Notes under the pieces: model-generated
Database searches by the model: none
The model's input: the letters and a program-made list of their open reading frames with translations, nothing else
Told to the model about the DNA's origin: nothing
Made by a program: the position numbers and the translations under genes
DNA from: [Mycobacterium] stephanolepidis
Lineage (GTDB): Bacteria > Actinomycetota > Actinomycetes > Mycobacteriales > Mycobacteriaceae
Length of the DNA stretch: 64,000 nucleotides
Direction of reading: 5' to 3'
Assembly: GCF_002356335.1 (NCBI RefSeq)
Contig: NZ_AP018165.1
Location: 682,001 to 746,000, forward strand
Shown: piece after piece, positions 25,836 to 34,778 of the stretch
Numbering within the stretch: position 1 is the first letter of the stretch
Layout of the letters: the number at the start of each line of letters is the position of its first letter

Positions 25836-26510
25836 ATGGCAGGAAGTTGGGGCTCTGTCCTTACCGGACTCGTTCCGCTCGGATTGGTTGTCGCGCTCTC
25901 ACCGATCACCGTCATCCCGGCAGTGTTGGTCTTGCAAGCGTCACGGCCACGGCCGAGTGGGCTTGCCTTCCTGGCCGGATGGCTGTTCGGCCTCGCCGCG
26001 CTCACGGCGCTGTGTGTCTCGGCCACAGGTCTACTCGGCGGCCTACACCGATCGGCGCCGAACTGGGCCTCGTGGGTGCGGGTGGTCCTCGGATCGGTGC
26101 TGATCCTGTTCGGTATCTATCGATGGCTGACCCGGCATCATCACACCGACTCACCGGGGTGGATGCGATCGTTCTCCACCATCGGCCCGGCCCGGGCGGC
26201 GATCACGGGGACGGCCCTGGTACTGGTACGGCCGGATGTCCTGTTCATTTGCGTCCCAGCCGGATTGGCGATTGGTGCCAGTGGGCTGGATCTCGCTGAC
26301 CGGTGGACGGCAGCGGCGTTCTTTGTCGTAGTTGCGGCCTCGACCGTCGCCATCCCGATACTGGCCTACGCGGCGGCGGGGCACCGACTCGATGACACGA
26401 TGAGCCGGCTCAAGGATTGGATGGAGAAGAACAACGCCGCCCTGATGGCCACCATCTTGATCGTCATCGGTGTAATGGTGCTATACAACGGAATTCACGC
26501 GTTGGCCTGA
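25836..26510 (+). CDS. GAP/Sap-family membrane protein (glycolipid-addressing type)
   Basis: A 224-residue integral membrane protein with about six hydrophobic helices: LVPLGLVVALSPITVIPAVLVL, GLAFLAGWLFGLAALTAL, WVRVVLGSVLILFGIY, then ALVLVRPDVLFICVPAGLAIG, AAFFVVVAASTVAIPILAY and LMATILIVIGVMVLYNGI. The ALSPITVIPAVL opening is typical of the GAP family, whose members help move glycopeptidolipids or sulfolipid-1 to the mycobacterial surface. Which lipid is served here cannot be told. It begins 55 nt after the second MpaB-like gene. Confidence 0.75.
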   Translation: MAGSWGSVLTGLVPLGLVVALSPITVIPAVLVLQASRPRPSGLAFLAGWLFGLAALTALCVSATGLLGGLHRSAPNWASWVRVVLGSVLILFGIYRWLTRHHHTDSPGWMRSFSTIGPARAAITGTALVLVRPDVLFICVPAGLAIGASGLDLADRWTAAAFFVVVAASTVAIPILAYAAAGHRLDDTMSRLKDWMEKNNAALMATILIVIGVMVLYNGIHALA

Positions 26511-26518
26511 GGCCGTGT

Positions 26519-27403
26519 TCAGCCGTGTGATGGCTTCGGGTAGTCGTTGTAGAACCCCTCGCCGGATTTCACGCCCAGCTTGCCGTCATCTACATATCGC
26601 TGCAGAAGGTCCCGCGATGTGGTGGGGATATGGGGGAAGTGCTTGATGTAGTTTTCTTCGATGTCCAGCGCGACATCGAGGCCTACCTGATCGATCGCGC
26701 GAAACACACCCACCGGGCTCATGTGTGCCGCGACCCAGATCCGGTCGAATTCTGTCGGTGTCGAAACGCCCTCGGCAACTACGGCCAAGGCTTCCCGCTT
26801 GATGGCGGCCCACACCCGATTGATGATGAAACCAACACTTTCCGTGCGTGCGACGGCAGTGACGAAGCCGTGCATAGGCAGCTCTGTACTAAGGATGTCG
26901 AAGATCCGTTCATCGGTCTGCCCGTCGGTCATCAGCTCGGCCTGCGGCGCCTCGGGAGGCTGGCCGTAGTGGGTGTTCAGAAATCTTTCTGGGTGTTTGA
27001 CCTTGCCGATGAGCTCGCTGCTCATGAAGGACGACGAGTTGGTGCCGATGATCGCGTCGGGCGCGGCGATGTCATCGAGCTGGCCGAGGATATCGATTTT
27101 GAGTGCCTGCACCTCGGGAACGGATTCGGCGACATACCAAGCGTCTTTCACCGCGCTGGGCAGATCGGTGAAGAACTCGACACTCGCCGGTGTGGCGCCC
27201 ACATCGGCTCTGGCTTTGACCAATTCCGGAATTCTTTGATCGAGGAATTCCTTGGCCGACTTCAGTGAGTCCTCGGATACGTCGTAGAGATGCACCGCGC
27301 CGCCACGCGTTGCGAAGGTGAGGGCGATGCGGCGGCCGAGTGTGCCCGCGCCCAAGACGGTGACGGGTCGATTGGCGATGTTTGTCGGGGGTGAGTAGGT
27401 CAT
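26519..27403 (-). CDS. 3-hydroxyacyl-CoA dehydrogenase (NAD-binding), operon gene 3
   Basis: A 294-residue dehydrogenase with the Rossmann motif VTVLGAGTLGRRIALTFATRGGAVHLYD near the N-terminus, AVKDAWYVAESVPE and GTNSSSFMSSEL, HYGQPPEAPQAELM, and the C-terminal helical domain VGFIINRVWAAIKREAL. It oxidises a 3-hydroxyacyl (or related hydroxy acid) with NAD. It is the last of three minus-strand genes (28391, 27443, this one), and a PucR-type regulator is divergent from the operon. Two different dehydrogenases of this superfamily in one operon hint at a catabolic pathway for a specific hydroxylated acid. Confidence 0.85.
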   Translation of the reverse strand: MTYSPPTNIANRPVTVLGAGTLGRRIALTFATRGGAVHLYDVSEDSLKSAKEFLDQRIPELVKARADVGATPASVEFFTDLPSAVKDAWYVAESVPEVQALKIDILGQLDDIAAPDAIIGTNSSSFMSSELIGKVKHPERFLNTHYGQPPEAPQAELMTDGQTDERIFDILSTELPMHGFVTAVARTESVGFIINRVWAAIKREALAVVAEGVSTPTEFDRIWVAAHMSPVGVFRAIDQVGLDVALDIEENYIKHFPHIPTTSRDLLQRYVDDGKLGVKSGEGFYNDYPKPSHG

Positions 27404-27442
27404 GTTTTGTTCCGTTCTATGTTGACGATCGGCGAGTTTCGT

Positions 27443-28363
27443 TTAGATTCCGACGATTCCGGTGAGGTTGCCTTCGACCTTCGCGAACGAGCGCTCGCCG
27501 CTTCCGTCGAGGTTGACGGCCCGGATTTCACCCGCCATGTCGCTCACGTAGGCGATGCCGGCTTCCTTGTCGATTGCCAGGCCGATCGCTTCGCTGAATC
27601 CCGAAGCGAGAATCGTGACCTCTCCACCTCCCTGTCCGGGTGCAGGAATCTTGGCTCTGTTCAACGTATTGCCCAAGGGCGCTGCCCCCCGGTCGGTCCA
27701 GTAGATCAATCCGGCGTCAAGATCTAGTTCGATGTCGATCGGCTCGGGCAGGTCGGTCCACAGCACCTCTATGTCTCGGCGCTGTGGACTCTGTCCGTAG
27801 GGGATCTCCAAGGAAGTTCTGAAGATCCGTCCATCGCCGCCCTTGGTAGGGCCCTTCTGCGTCCAGTACAGAAGTCCGTTTTGTTCGTCGACCGCCACGC
27901 CGACGCAATGATTGCGAACAATGTTGCGGTCCGATTCGGTCACCGCGACGGTCACCTCGTCGCGTAGGTCACTGCCGTCCAGCCGCGCGCTGCGGACAGC
28001 CGCGCCCTCGCGATCGGACCAGTACAGCCGTCCGAGTGACCACGCCGCCGAAAGTTGTTTACCAGTAACAAAACTTCCTGCTGGCAGGAGGTAGGACCGC
28101 TCGGTTCCATCGATGGCAGCTCGCTCGATGGAACCGTTCTTTCCGTAGAAGTCGAGGTTGTGCTCGGTAAGGGGTTGGTTGGCGTCGGTGAGCGTAGGCA
28201 CGCCGATGTTGGTCCAGTAGATGTTCTGCCGTGCGGGGTCGACGACTATGCCGTCGGGCAGTTCGTTGAGTTCGGTCACCAATTCCGTGGGTTCTCCACC
28301 CGAGACGGGGAACTTCAGGATCGCCCTCTGGAGCTGATTCAGGGCAAGAAGGTGTCGAAACAT
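27443..28363 (-). CDS. YWTD-type beta-propeller protein
   Basis: A 306-residue protein made of repeated propeller blades with motifs such as DPARQNIYWTNIG, SLGRLYWSDREG, EQNGLLYWTQKG, DAGLIYWTDRG and EAGIAYVSDMAG. These are the LDL-receptor class B (YWTD) repeats, roughly five to six blades. There is no signal peptide, so it is cytosolic. Its place between two hydroxyacyl-CoA dehydrogenase genes suggests a lactonase-like or accessory role in the same pathway; that is inference. About 28 nt separate it from the upstream gene. Confidence 0.72.
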   Translation of the reverse strand: MFRHLLALNQLQRAILKFPVSGGEPTELVTELNELPDGIVVDPARQNIYWTNIGVPTLTDANQPLTEHNLDFYGKNGSIERAAIDGTERSYLLPAGSFVTGKQLSAAWSLGRLYWSDREGAAVRSARLDGSDLRDEVTVAVTESDRNIVRNHCVGVAVDEQNGLLYWTQKGPTKGGDGRIFRTSLEIPYGQSPQRRDIEVLWTDLPEPIDIELDLDAGLIYWTDRGAAPLGNTLNRAKIPAPGQGGGEVTILASGFSEAIGLAIDKEAGIAYVSDMAGEIRAVNLDGSGERSFAKVEGNLTGIVGI

Positions 28364-28390
28364 GCTGTTCTCCTTAGGATGTCGTGCTAT

Positions 28391-29284
28391 TCAGGCATCT
28401 AGTTGATGTAGTGCCGCCAAGATCGCACGGGTGTGTTCGTTGCGTCGCGTCAGTAGCCGGTGGTAGTTCTCGTCGCCGGTCCCATAGGCGGCGTCGATTG
28501 CTTCGAGGAGTTGTTCGATGATCTGCGGGTCCGATGGGGGAGTTCCCGGCGTGATCTTGCCTACCTCGGCGCCAAGGCCCTTATACAGATGCCGCGCGCC
28601 CTCTGGGCCACCGCCCAGTGCGTTTCCTTCGAACAATCCTGTTGCAGCCCAGCGTAAGCCAAGCGAGTTCTGGAGTGCGAAGTCGAGGTCCGGGACGCTG
28701 ACCACACCTTCCGCGACGAGGTACAGGGCCTCGCGCGTGAGTGCTACCTGGAGCCGGTTGGCGACGAAACCGGGGACCTCGCGACGAATCACGATCGGCG
28801 CGCGGCCCAGAGCTCGATACAGTTCGAGGGCGGTCCGAAGCGTGGAATCACTCGTATGCGCTCCGGGAACCACCTCAACGAGAGGCATCAACTCGGGCGG
28901 GTTGAAAGGATGACCGACAACGATGCGGTCACTTGCATCGAGGCCGTCGGCGATGAGCGTCGCGCCGATCGAGGAACTTGAGGTGGCCAACACCGCGTGT
29001 TCGGGGGCCGACTCCAGGAACTGGCCGAATAGGTCGTGCTTGACGGCTAGGCGCTCGGGACCGCTTTCTTGGACCAAGTCAGCTTCGGCGACGACCTCGG
29101 TGAGTGTGTGGCTCGCGAAGACGTCGGGGTCACCTGCGCCGAAGGTTGCTTCAACCACCGCATCGAGGTCCTCGCGGGGATCGGTTATGCCAACGCGCCA
29201 CCCATGGTCACGGGCCAGCCGTGCCCACGACAGTCCGATGACGCCGGCGCTGACTACTGCCATGGTCTTCTGCTGATCGCTCAT
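28391..29284 (-). CDS. 3-hydroxyacyl-CoA dehydrogenase/lambda-crystallin-like, operon gene 1
   Basis: A 297-residue enzyme from ATG 29284, which follows a strong AGGAGGAAC ribosome site. The NAD site appears as VVSAGVIGLSWARLARDHGW (the third Gly of the usual GxGxxG is replaced by Ala earlier, VSAGVIG), with ATSSSSIGATLIADGL, VVGHPFNPPELMPLVEVVPG and VPGFVANRLQVALTREAL typical of the family. First gene of a three-gene operon. A longer upstream reading frame exists but covers the promoter region and lacks support. Confidence 0.85.
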   Translation of the reverse strand: MSDQQKTMAVVSAGVIGLSWARLARDHGWRVGITDPREDLDAVVEATFGAGDPDVFASHTLTEVVAEADLVQESGPERLAVKHDLFGQFLESAPEHAVLATSSSSIGATLIADGLDASDRIVVGHPFNPPELMPLVEVVPGAHTSDSTLRTALELYRALGRAPIVIRREVPGFVANRLQVALTREALYLVAEGVVSVPDLDFALQNSLGLRWAATGLFEGNALGGGPEGARHLYKGLGAEVGKITPGTPPSDPQIIEQLLEAIDAAYGTGDENYHRLLTRRNEHTRAILAALHQLDA

Positions 29285-29389
29285 TGTTCCTCCTGCCTCT
29301 TGTGTGGCGTAGCAACGGCAGATTCGGGTTCTTGCCCGCGGCTGTCCGTGTGGCGCCTCACCGTGCTCTATCGACTTGATTCTGACTCC

Positions 29390-30688
29390 ATGAACAACGT
29401 ATCTAGCTCTAAGTCGCACGTCGATGGTGTACAGACCAAGATTGATTGTCCATTTGAACAATCCGTGACGTGGGAAAGCAGTAGCCTGGTCACCGTGGGT
29501 GAGTCACTGTCCGACGCCGCGAAGGCAAATCTGAATGTTGTCGGACGTCAGCTGCTTGTTCGAGTGGACGAGATGTGCGCCGAACAATGTCGGATCATTC
29601 GCGAACGCGTCGCCGCATACCGGGATCCTGCGCTGGTCACCGATGACGATCTGTTCGCGGCCGGCCGTGACCAGATGGTGTTCGTCTTGGAGGTAATGGG
29701 AGCGGGAGCTCCCGATACGAGTGTGGCGGGGAGGGTCGGCAGGCTGCGCGCAGAACAAGGGGTGCCGTTGGCCGACGTGATGTCGGCCTACCGGGCCGGG
29801 GGCCAATTTCTATGGGACCAAATCCTGCAGGCGATTGACGCAGCCGGCTTGTCACGGCAGGAATTGCGGGCCGCCGCTTCACAGGCGTGGCAGAACCAGG
29901 ACATCTATACCGACGCGATGGCCGAGGGGTACCGCGAGGTCGTCGTCGAGCAGCTCATCCACCGGGATCAGGAACGTTCTGCGCTGGTAGGTGGGCTTAT
30001 CGACGGCCGCCTACCAGCGGGCATGACCGCAGGGGATGCGGCACATCTACTCGGGCTACCGGATTCTGGGTGCTTCGTCGTGGTTGCCATTGATTCGGGG
30101 CCGCTCGACTACCGCGCGTTGCGTGCTGCGGAGAAGACCCTGGGCGACCGTGGCTTTGCCTCCGCGTGGCGGGTTGAGCCCGATATGCAGGTGGGAGTGG
30201 TTGCGCTCGTTATGCGTTCGCGGCTCGGAGAGCTGGGCGAAGCGCTACGCGGTCTTGTCGTGCAGCGAATAGGGGTTAGCCCGGTATATGACGGCTACCC
30301 TCCGCATGGTTCGGCTCTGAACTATGCGAAGGCCGCTTTGTCGGCGGCCACGGGGGACGAGGCGGTTTTGGCGTTCGACGTGAATCCCTATGCGATAGCG
30401 GCGGTTACCGATCCGCCGACCATGGAGCGATACTGCGATCTGGTGTTAGGTGGCCTCGGTGACATTGGTGCCGCGGATCGGCAATTGCTCGTGAGCACCT
30501 TTCAGCAGTGGGTCACTTGTGACGGTTCCATTCCGGCCACTGCAGGTGCGATGTTCTGCCATCCCAACACCGTGCGGTATCGGTTGCGCAGGCTCAAGCA
30601 ACTGACGGGACGCGATATCGCTCGCCCCCGTGACATCGCCGAGCTGCATCTCGCCATCGAAGCCGAGCGCCGCCTGAACCTTTCCTAG
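29390..30688 (+). CDS. PucR/CdaR-type transcriptional regulator
   Basis: A 432-residue protein from ATG 29390. It has an N-terminal helical sensor region (about residues 40-170, including AEQGVPLADVMSAYRAGGQFLWDQIL), a central domain, and a C-terminal PucR helix-turn-helix (FCHPNTVRYRLRRLKQLTGRDIARPRDIAELHLAIEA). Such proteins activate nearby catabolic genes on binding a pathway intermediate. It is divergent from the hydroxyacyl-CoA dehydrogenase operon, separated by about 105 nt, and is the likely regulator of that operon. Its stop overlaps the convergent SDR stop by 4 nt. Confidence 0.83.
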   Translation: MNNVSSSKSHVDGVQTKIDCPFEQSVTWESSSLVTVGESLSDAAKANLNVVGRQLLVRVDEMCAEQCRIIRERVAAYRDPALVTDDDLFAAGRDQMVFVLEVMGAGAPDTSVAGRVGRLRAEQGVPLADVMSAYRAGGQFLWDQILQAIDAAGLSRQELRAAASQAWQNQDIYTDAMAEGYREVVVEQLIHRDQERSALVGGLIDGRLPAGMTAGDAAHLLGLPDSGCFVVVAIDSGPLDYRALRAAEKTLGDRGFASAWRVEPDMQVGVVALVMRSRLGELGEALRGLVVQRIGVSPVYDGYPPHGSALNYAKAALSAATGDEAVLAFDVNPYAIAAVTDPPTMERYCDLVLGGLGDIGAADRQLLVSTFQQWVTCDGSIPATAGAMFCHPNTVRYRLRRLKQLTGRDIARPRDIAELHLAIEAERRLNLS

Positions 30689-31533
30689 CCGCGGACCGGC
30701 AACGGCTCGACACCGACGAGCTCGCAACTCTTGGCATATAGGTCGTCCTGCGCCGCTTTATTTTTGGTGTAGCGCCGTACCGGGCTCGGTGTTTGTGCGG
30801 CGAGGTATTCCCCATTGCGTCCGCGGTGCTCCGCCGACACCGCCATGTCGGTGATCAGCTGACTCGGCCGCTCCGGTGTGATCAGCGCCAGCATCACCAC
30901 TGACCGCACGGGCTGCGGTATCTCACGCCAGATGTCGGATCTGACATTGCCGGGATGCAGTGCGTTCGACGTGACCCCCTCGGGGAGGCGGCGCGCCAGC
31001 GCATTGCTGAACAGGAGATTGCCCATCTTGGACTGCGCATAGGCAGAGAAGGTGAAGTAGAAACGCCTTCCTCGCCAGGTGTTTTCGTTGATCCTGCCCA
31101 CGCTGTGGGCAACGGAAGCCAAGTGGATGATGCGGGCATCGCGGGTTGGTGCGGCCTGCAGCTGAGGAAGCAGCAGGTGCGTCAGCAAGAATGGGCCCAG
31201 ATAGTTGGCGCCCCACTGCAGCTCGAAACCGTCCTCAGTTTTGGACTGGCGCATGGGTGAGGCGCCGGCATTGTTGATCAACACATCGACCTGGGGGTGC
31301 TGCGCTGCCAGCTCTGCGGCGAAACGTCGGATGTGCCCGAACGAGGACAAATCCAGCGACAGGACATCGACCCGAGCACCCGGCGTCGCTTCCAGGATCT
31401 GATCACGGGCGGCTCTGGCTTTGTCTTGATTGCGGCACGCCATGACGATGGTGTGTCCATCGGCAGCCAATCGGTGCGCACTGGCCAGGCCGATTCCGGC
31501 GTTGGCGCCGGTGATGACGATCGTCTTGGGCAT
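30685..31533 (-). CDS. Short-chain dehydrogenase/reductase
   Basis: A 282-residue SDR. Cofactor site TGANAGIGLASAHRL near the N-terminus, NNAGA structural motif, active-site Ser-Tyr-Lys with FSAYAQSKMGNLLF, then LHPGNVRSDIW. The fold resembles retinol-dehydrogenase or protochlorophyllide-reductase-like SDRs that use NADP(H). ATG 31533 is chosen because GAGGAG lies 5 nt upstream; a GTG at 31539 is possible. Single gene; no clear partner. Confidence 0.85.
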   Translation of the reverse strand: MPKTIVITGANAGIGLASAHRLAADGHTIVMACRNQDKARAARDQILEATPGARVDVLSLDLSSFGHIRRFAAELAAQHPQVDVLINNAGASPMRQSKTEDGFELQWGANYLGPFLLTHLLLPQLQAAPTRDARIIHLASVAHSVGRINENTWRGRRFYFTFSAYAQSKMGNLLFSNALARRLPEGVTSNALHPGNVRSDIWREIPQPVRSVVMLALITPERPSQLITDMAVSAEHRGRNGEYLAAQTPSPVRRYTKNKAAQDDLYAKSCELVGVEPLPVRG

Positions 31534-31578
31534 GCGCACTCCTCGCTGAGATGGCTAAATGAGATCGAGTGTCACAGG

Positions 31579-32073
31579 TTAAGGGATCTGGGTCGACGTC
31601 CGCGCGCGTACTTTGGTCAGTGCCCCCAGAGCAAACACCAGTGCTAGTGCCGTCACCCCAACCCGGGTGAGGTTGAGCAGGTTCCATTGCAGTGCGAGAC
31701 GGTGGAGCTCCTCGGGAGTTTCGCCAAGCGATCCGAAAAAGAGCGTCATGTTGAGCTTGGTAATGATGTAGATTGAGAGAGCGACGGCCGCTATCTCGGC
31801 GAGGGTTGCGATAAGTAGTGAGCGCTTCTCCGGGGCCCGCCACGGGGTGCGCACGAACCAGACGATCAGCGTGACGGCGGCGATCTGGGTGAGTGGGATG
31901 TAGTAGTACACCGGGTTGGTCACCTCGGTGAACTGCTGAAAGGCCCGTAGCTGTTCCTTGGTGTCACCGGCGATGTTCGGTCCGATCACGACGGCCTCGT
32001 AGAGGTTTCCGAAGAACCACATCGCGATCCCGAACACGGTGAAGTACATCAGTATCCGACGGCCCATCGGCAC
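31579..32073 (-). CDS. Four-helix membrane protein, DUF1772-like
   Basis: A 164-residue integral membrane protein with four hydrophobic segments (ILMYFTVFGIAMWFFGNLYEAVV, YYIPLTQIAAVTLIVWFV, LIATLAEIAAVALSIYIITKL, and a last helix NLTRVGVTALALVFALGAL). The general plan resembles the DUF1772 (anthrone-oxygenase-like) family, but the match is by pattern only. It is divergent from another small membrane protein gene at 32170. Confidence 0.6.
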   Translation of the reverse strand: MPMGRRILMYFTVFGIAMWFFGNLYEAVVIGPNIAGDTKEQLRAFQQFTEVTNPVYYYIPLTQIAAVTLIVWFVRTPWRAPEKRSLLIATLAEIAAVALSIYIITKLNMTLFFGSLGETPEELHRLALQWNLLNLTRVGVTALALVFALGALTKVRARTSTQIP

Positions 32074-32169
32074 ATACTCCCAATATCGTGGCGTGATACG
32101 GCCGAAAGTCGTCGAAATATGGCCAGCTGCACGCTTTCGGCATTGCGCTAGTACCGATACCGTCTGCGC

Positions 32170-32634
32170 GTGACCAAGCTATTGCTCTCCATCCATGTCC
32201 TGGCGGTGATTCTCGCGGTAGGGCCAATCGCCGTGGCAGCCAGCATGTTTCCAGCTTTCGCGCGCCGGGCTGAAGCCACGCCCGATGGTGGCGGCGAGCC
32301 GGGAAGTCTGCGCACCCTGCATCGGGTCTGCCGGGTGTATGCGGTGGTAGGGATTGCGATTCCGATGTTTGGTCTGCCGCTGGCCGATCTGATGGGTGTA
32401 CTGGGCAGCCCCTGGCTGATCGCATCGCTGGTCCTCACCGGCATAGCGGCGGTGGTGCTGGTGTTCGTGGTGCTGCCGCGACAACAACGGGTGTTGGCCC
32501 AGTTGGGCGCTGGTGAGTCTCTCGATGCACGGGTCTTCGCGCGGTTGGCGATGTTCACCGGGATCTTCAACCTGTTGTGGGCGGCGGTGACCGTGCTGAT
32601 GATCGTGCGCCCAGGGTCCAGCACCGGCGTCTAG
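32170..32634 (+). CDS. DUF2269-like membrane protein
   Basis: A 154-residue protein from GTG 32170 with four hydrophobic segments, starting MTKLLLSIHVLAVILAVGPIAVAASMFPAF. The early LSIHVLAVILAVGP helix with its histidine, and the later FARLAMFTGIFNLLWAAVTVLMIV helix, are typical of DUF2269 proteins, whose function is not known. It precedes the DMT exporter gene by about 50 nt and could be transcribed with it. Confidence 0.65.
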   Translation: MTKLLLSIHVLAVILAVGPIAVAASMFPAFARRAEATPDGGGEPGSLRTLHRVCRVYAVVGIAIPMFGLPLADLMGVLGSPWLIASLVLTGIAAVVLVFVVLPRQQRVLAQLGAGESLDARVFARLAMFTGIFNLLWAAVTVLMIVRPGSSTGV

Positions 32635-32685
32635 ATGGCGGAAAAGCGCTAGCGCGGGCGGTCGAACGTCCTGTGCAATTGGTGG

Positions 32686-33588
32686 GTGGACACCGCGACT
32701 GCCGCCCCTGCCCGTAGCCGCTGGCTTCCCTTGCGGTTCGCGGCTCTTGCTTTGGTGTGGGGTGCGAGTTTCCTGTTCATCAAGGTGGGGCTGCAGGGAC
32801 TGTCGGCGCTGCAGGTGGCTGCCGCGCGTTTGGACTTCGGCGCCCTGACGCTGGTATTTCTGGTTGCGCTGCTGCGTGTTTCGTTACCACGCGAGCTCAA
32901 GGTGTGGGGGCACATCGGCGTCGTCTCGCTGACGTTGTGCGTCATTCCGTTTGTGCTCTATCCGTGGGCCGAGCAGAGCATCGACTCGGGGCTGGCCAGT
33001 ATTTACAACGCGGCGACCCCCCTGATGACCACATTGGTGACACTTGTCGCCTTGCGCGCCGAGCGACCCGGCCGGATGCAGCTGCTCGGTTTGGGGCTCG
33101 GGTTTCTGGGGGTGTGCGTGGTGCTGGCTCCGTGGCAGTTGATCGGGCACGGAGGGCCGGTGCTGGCGCAATTCGCGTGTTTGGGGGCAACTCTGAGCTA
33201 CGGGATCGGGTTTGTCTACATGCGTAAGTACGTCACGCCGCTGGGACTACCGGCTCTTACGGTCGCCGGTATTCAGGTGGGTCTGGGGGCGGTGCTGATG
33301 ACCGCCGTGGTGGCGCTCGCGGACCATCACCGGATGGTGGTCACCCCTGCCGTGGTGCTGAGTATGGCGGCACTCGGGGTGCTGGGCACCGGGTTGGCGT
33401 ACGTCTGGAACACCCAGATCGTCAATGGGTGGGGTGCCACCGCTGCGTCGTCGGTCACCTACTTGGCTCCGGTGATCGGGGTGCTGCTGGGGGCGCTGGT
33501 CTTGAACGAGCGAATCGGGTGGCACGAACCACTGGGAGGGGCGATCGTTGTCGCCGGAATTGTTCTGAGCCGCAAGGGAAGTCGCTGA
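32686..33588 (+). CDS. EamA/DMT-family transporter
   Basis: A 300-residue inner-membrane transporter of ten helices in two EamA repeats: the first begins LRFAALALVWGASFLFIKVGLQGLS, the second near LAQFACLGATLSYGIGFVYMRKYV. The end SVTYLAPVIGVLLGALVLNERIGWHEPLGGAIVVAGI is the usual DMT C-terminus. Members export amino acids, metabolites or drugs; the substrate here is unknown. GTG start at 32686. Confidence 0.87.
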   Translation: MDTATAAPARSRWLPLRFAALALVWGASFLFIKVGLQGLSALQVAAARLDFGALTLVFLVALLRVSLPRELKVWGHIGVVSLTLCVIPFVLYPWAEQSIDSGLASIYNAATPLMTTLVTLVALRAERPGRMQLLGLGLGFLGVCVVLAPWQLIGHGGPVLAQFACLGATLSYGIGFVYMRKYVTPLGLPALTVAGIQVGLGAVLMTAVVALADHHRMVVTPAVVLSMAALGVLGTGLAYVWNTQIVNGWGATAASSVTYLAPVIGVLLGALVLNERIGWHEPLGGAIVVAGIVLSRKGSR

Positions 33589-34043
33589 TCTAGCTGTCGC
33601 TGGCGCCCACGTAGTTGCGTGGCACACAGTGTCGTCACCACTATGACGCCCGTCATCATCCTTTTCGAACGATGACCATAATGAACTATTAACAACGAAA
33701 ATATAGTTAGCTATGCCATTGCTTTAGATGCAGTAAAAATAAGCGATGTGATCGAGATCTCAGCCGTTGCCAGAGTTATCCAGTACCACCAAAGAATCTA
33801 TAAAAAGCCATGTAAATATGATGTATTGACATGCTAATGGGTTAGCCATAAGTGGATCTTGATTGGGATGGGCCTGGCGGTATAAAGCCCTTAATGTATG
33901 TTGCTCAGGACTAGCTGGGTCAAAGAAGTATTAAGGGTCGGAGTAGCGCTGTTGCAGGTATTGCTGTAGCGGCGTCTCGCCTTTCCGTTGATATCAGGTA
34001 TTGCGAACCGCGTTCCTAAAAATAATTGGCAGGCAGGGAGTTT
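33589..34043 (+). other. AT-rich intergenic region upstream of the second MspA-like porin
   Basis: About 455 nt with no credible gene. From about 33650 to 34040 it is strikingly AT-rich for this genome, with stretches such as CTATTAACAACGAAAATATA and TAAAAATAAGCG. It likely holds the promoter of the porin-like gene and may be a binding region for Lsr2, the mycobacterial H-NS analogue, which silences AT-rich DNA. Protein binding is inferred from composition only. Confidence 0.55.
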
Positions 34044-34778
34044 ATGGGTACATGCATGCGGTGGAGTAGTTCATTATCGAGAGGTATCGCTGGTACGCCC
34101 GCCGCGGGCGTATTGGCGATGGCGGCAATCGTTTCCTTGGGGGTGCCGATAGCCTTCGCGGACCCCCAGGTAATGCCATTCAAGCAGCAGCAGTATGTGA
34201 CGGCAGATGGTTGGACGGTCGACCTCACCCTGTCCAACGAGATCATCGACCACATCGACAACATCGCCGGGGCATCCAACTCGTGGCAGGCCCGGGTCAG
34301 CCTCAAGGCAGAGGTCAACATCACGGGCGCCGGGGCCAACCCCATTCAGGATGGGCAGCTGGAGTCTGGCTACTTCGTTGGATGCCGTACGGATTCCTCT
34401 GCAGGTGTTGATCTTTCGGGTCAAATAACGGGTGACGTGTATGCGGGTGCCGGGTTGGCTGAGGGCATCGGTGGACAGGCGGGATTCCCCAGTGGTGGCA
34501 CGGTCTTCGGCGGTGTCGGCGCGGCCCAGGGCGTCGGTGTGCATGGTGGCATCGGCGGGGGTATCCATGTCCTGCTGAAGCCCGGTGGCCTGGCGCAGGT
34601 GCCACTGGACCGAATCATGCTCCGTGATACCTCGGTGGTTTCCGAATTCAACAACCAGAACATTGAGGCTGACGGATGCGGAGGCCAGGTGAAAATCCAG
34701 TCATACGCGACTGTCAAAGTGCGCACGTCACGCGGAAACAACACGCAGACCATTTATGGCGAACCAAAGGACCTTTAA
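34044..34778 (+). CDS. MspA-family porin-like protein
   Basis: About 244 residues from ATG 34044 (TTG 34026 and ATG 34056 are alternatives), with a signal peptide ending PIAFADPQ. Shared with MspA and the gene at 4890 are ADGWTVDLTLSNEIIDHIDNIAGASNSWQARV, a GYFVGCR strand, a Gly-rich barrel, PGGLAQVPLDRIML and the final IYGEP. Two cysteines, in VGCR and DGCGG, sit where the 4890 protein has them. MspA-type pores let small polar nutrients cross the outer membrane; this divergent member may be a specialised or regulated pore. The downstream gene overlaps its stop (TAATG). Confidence 0.82.
   Translation: MGTCMRWSSSLSRGIAGTPAAGVLAMAAIVSLGVPIAFADPQVMPFKQQQYVTADGWTVDLTLSNEIIDHIDNIAGASNSWQARVSLKAEVNITGAGANPIQDGQLESGYFVGCRTDSSAGVDLSGQITGDVYAGAGLAEGIGGQAGFPSGGTVFGGVGAAQGVGVHGGIGGGIHVLLKPGGLAQVPLDRIMLRDTSVVSEFNNQNIEADGCGGQVKIQSYATVKVRTSRGNNTQTIYGEPKDL

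Noticed and set aside
29069..29389. N-terminal extension of the PucR-type gene
   Set aside because: The extension reads through the start of the divergent dehydrogenase gene; ATG 29390 gives a complete protein and leaves room for the promoters.
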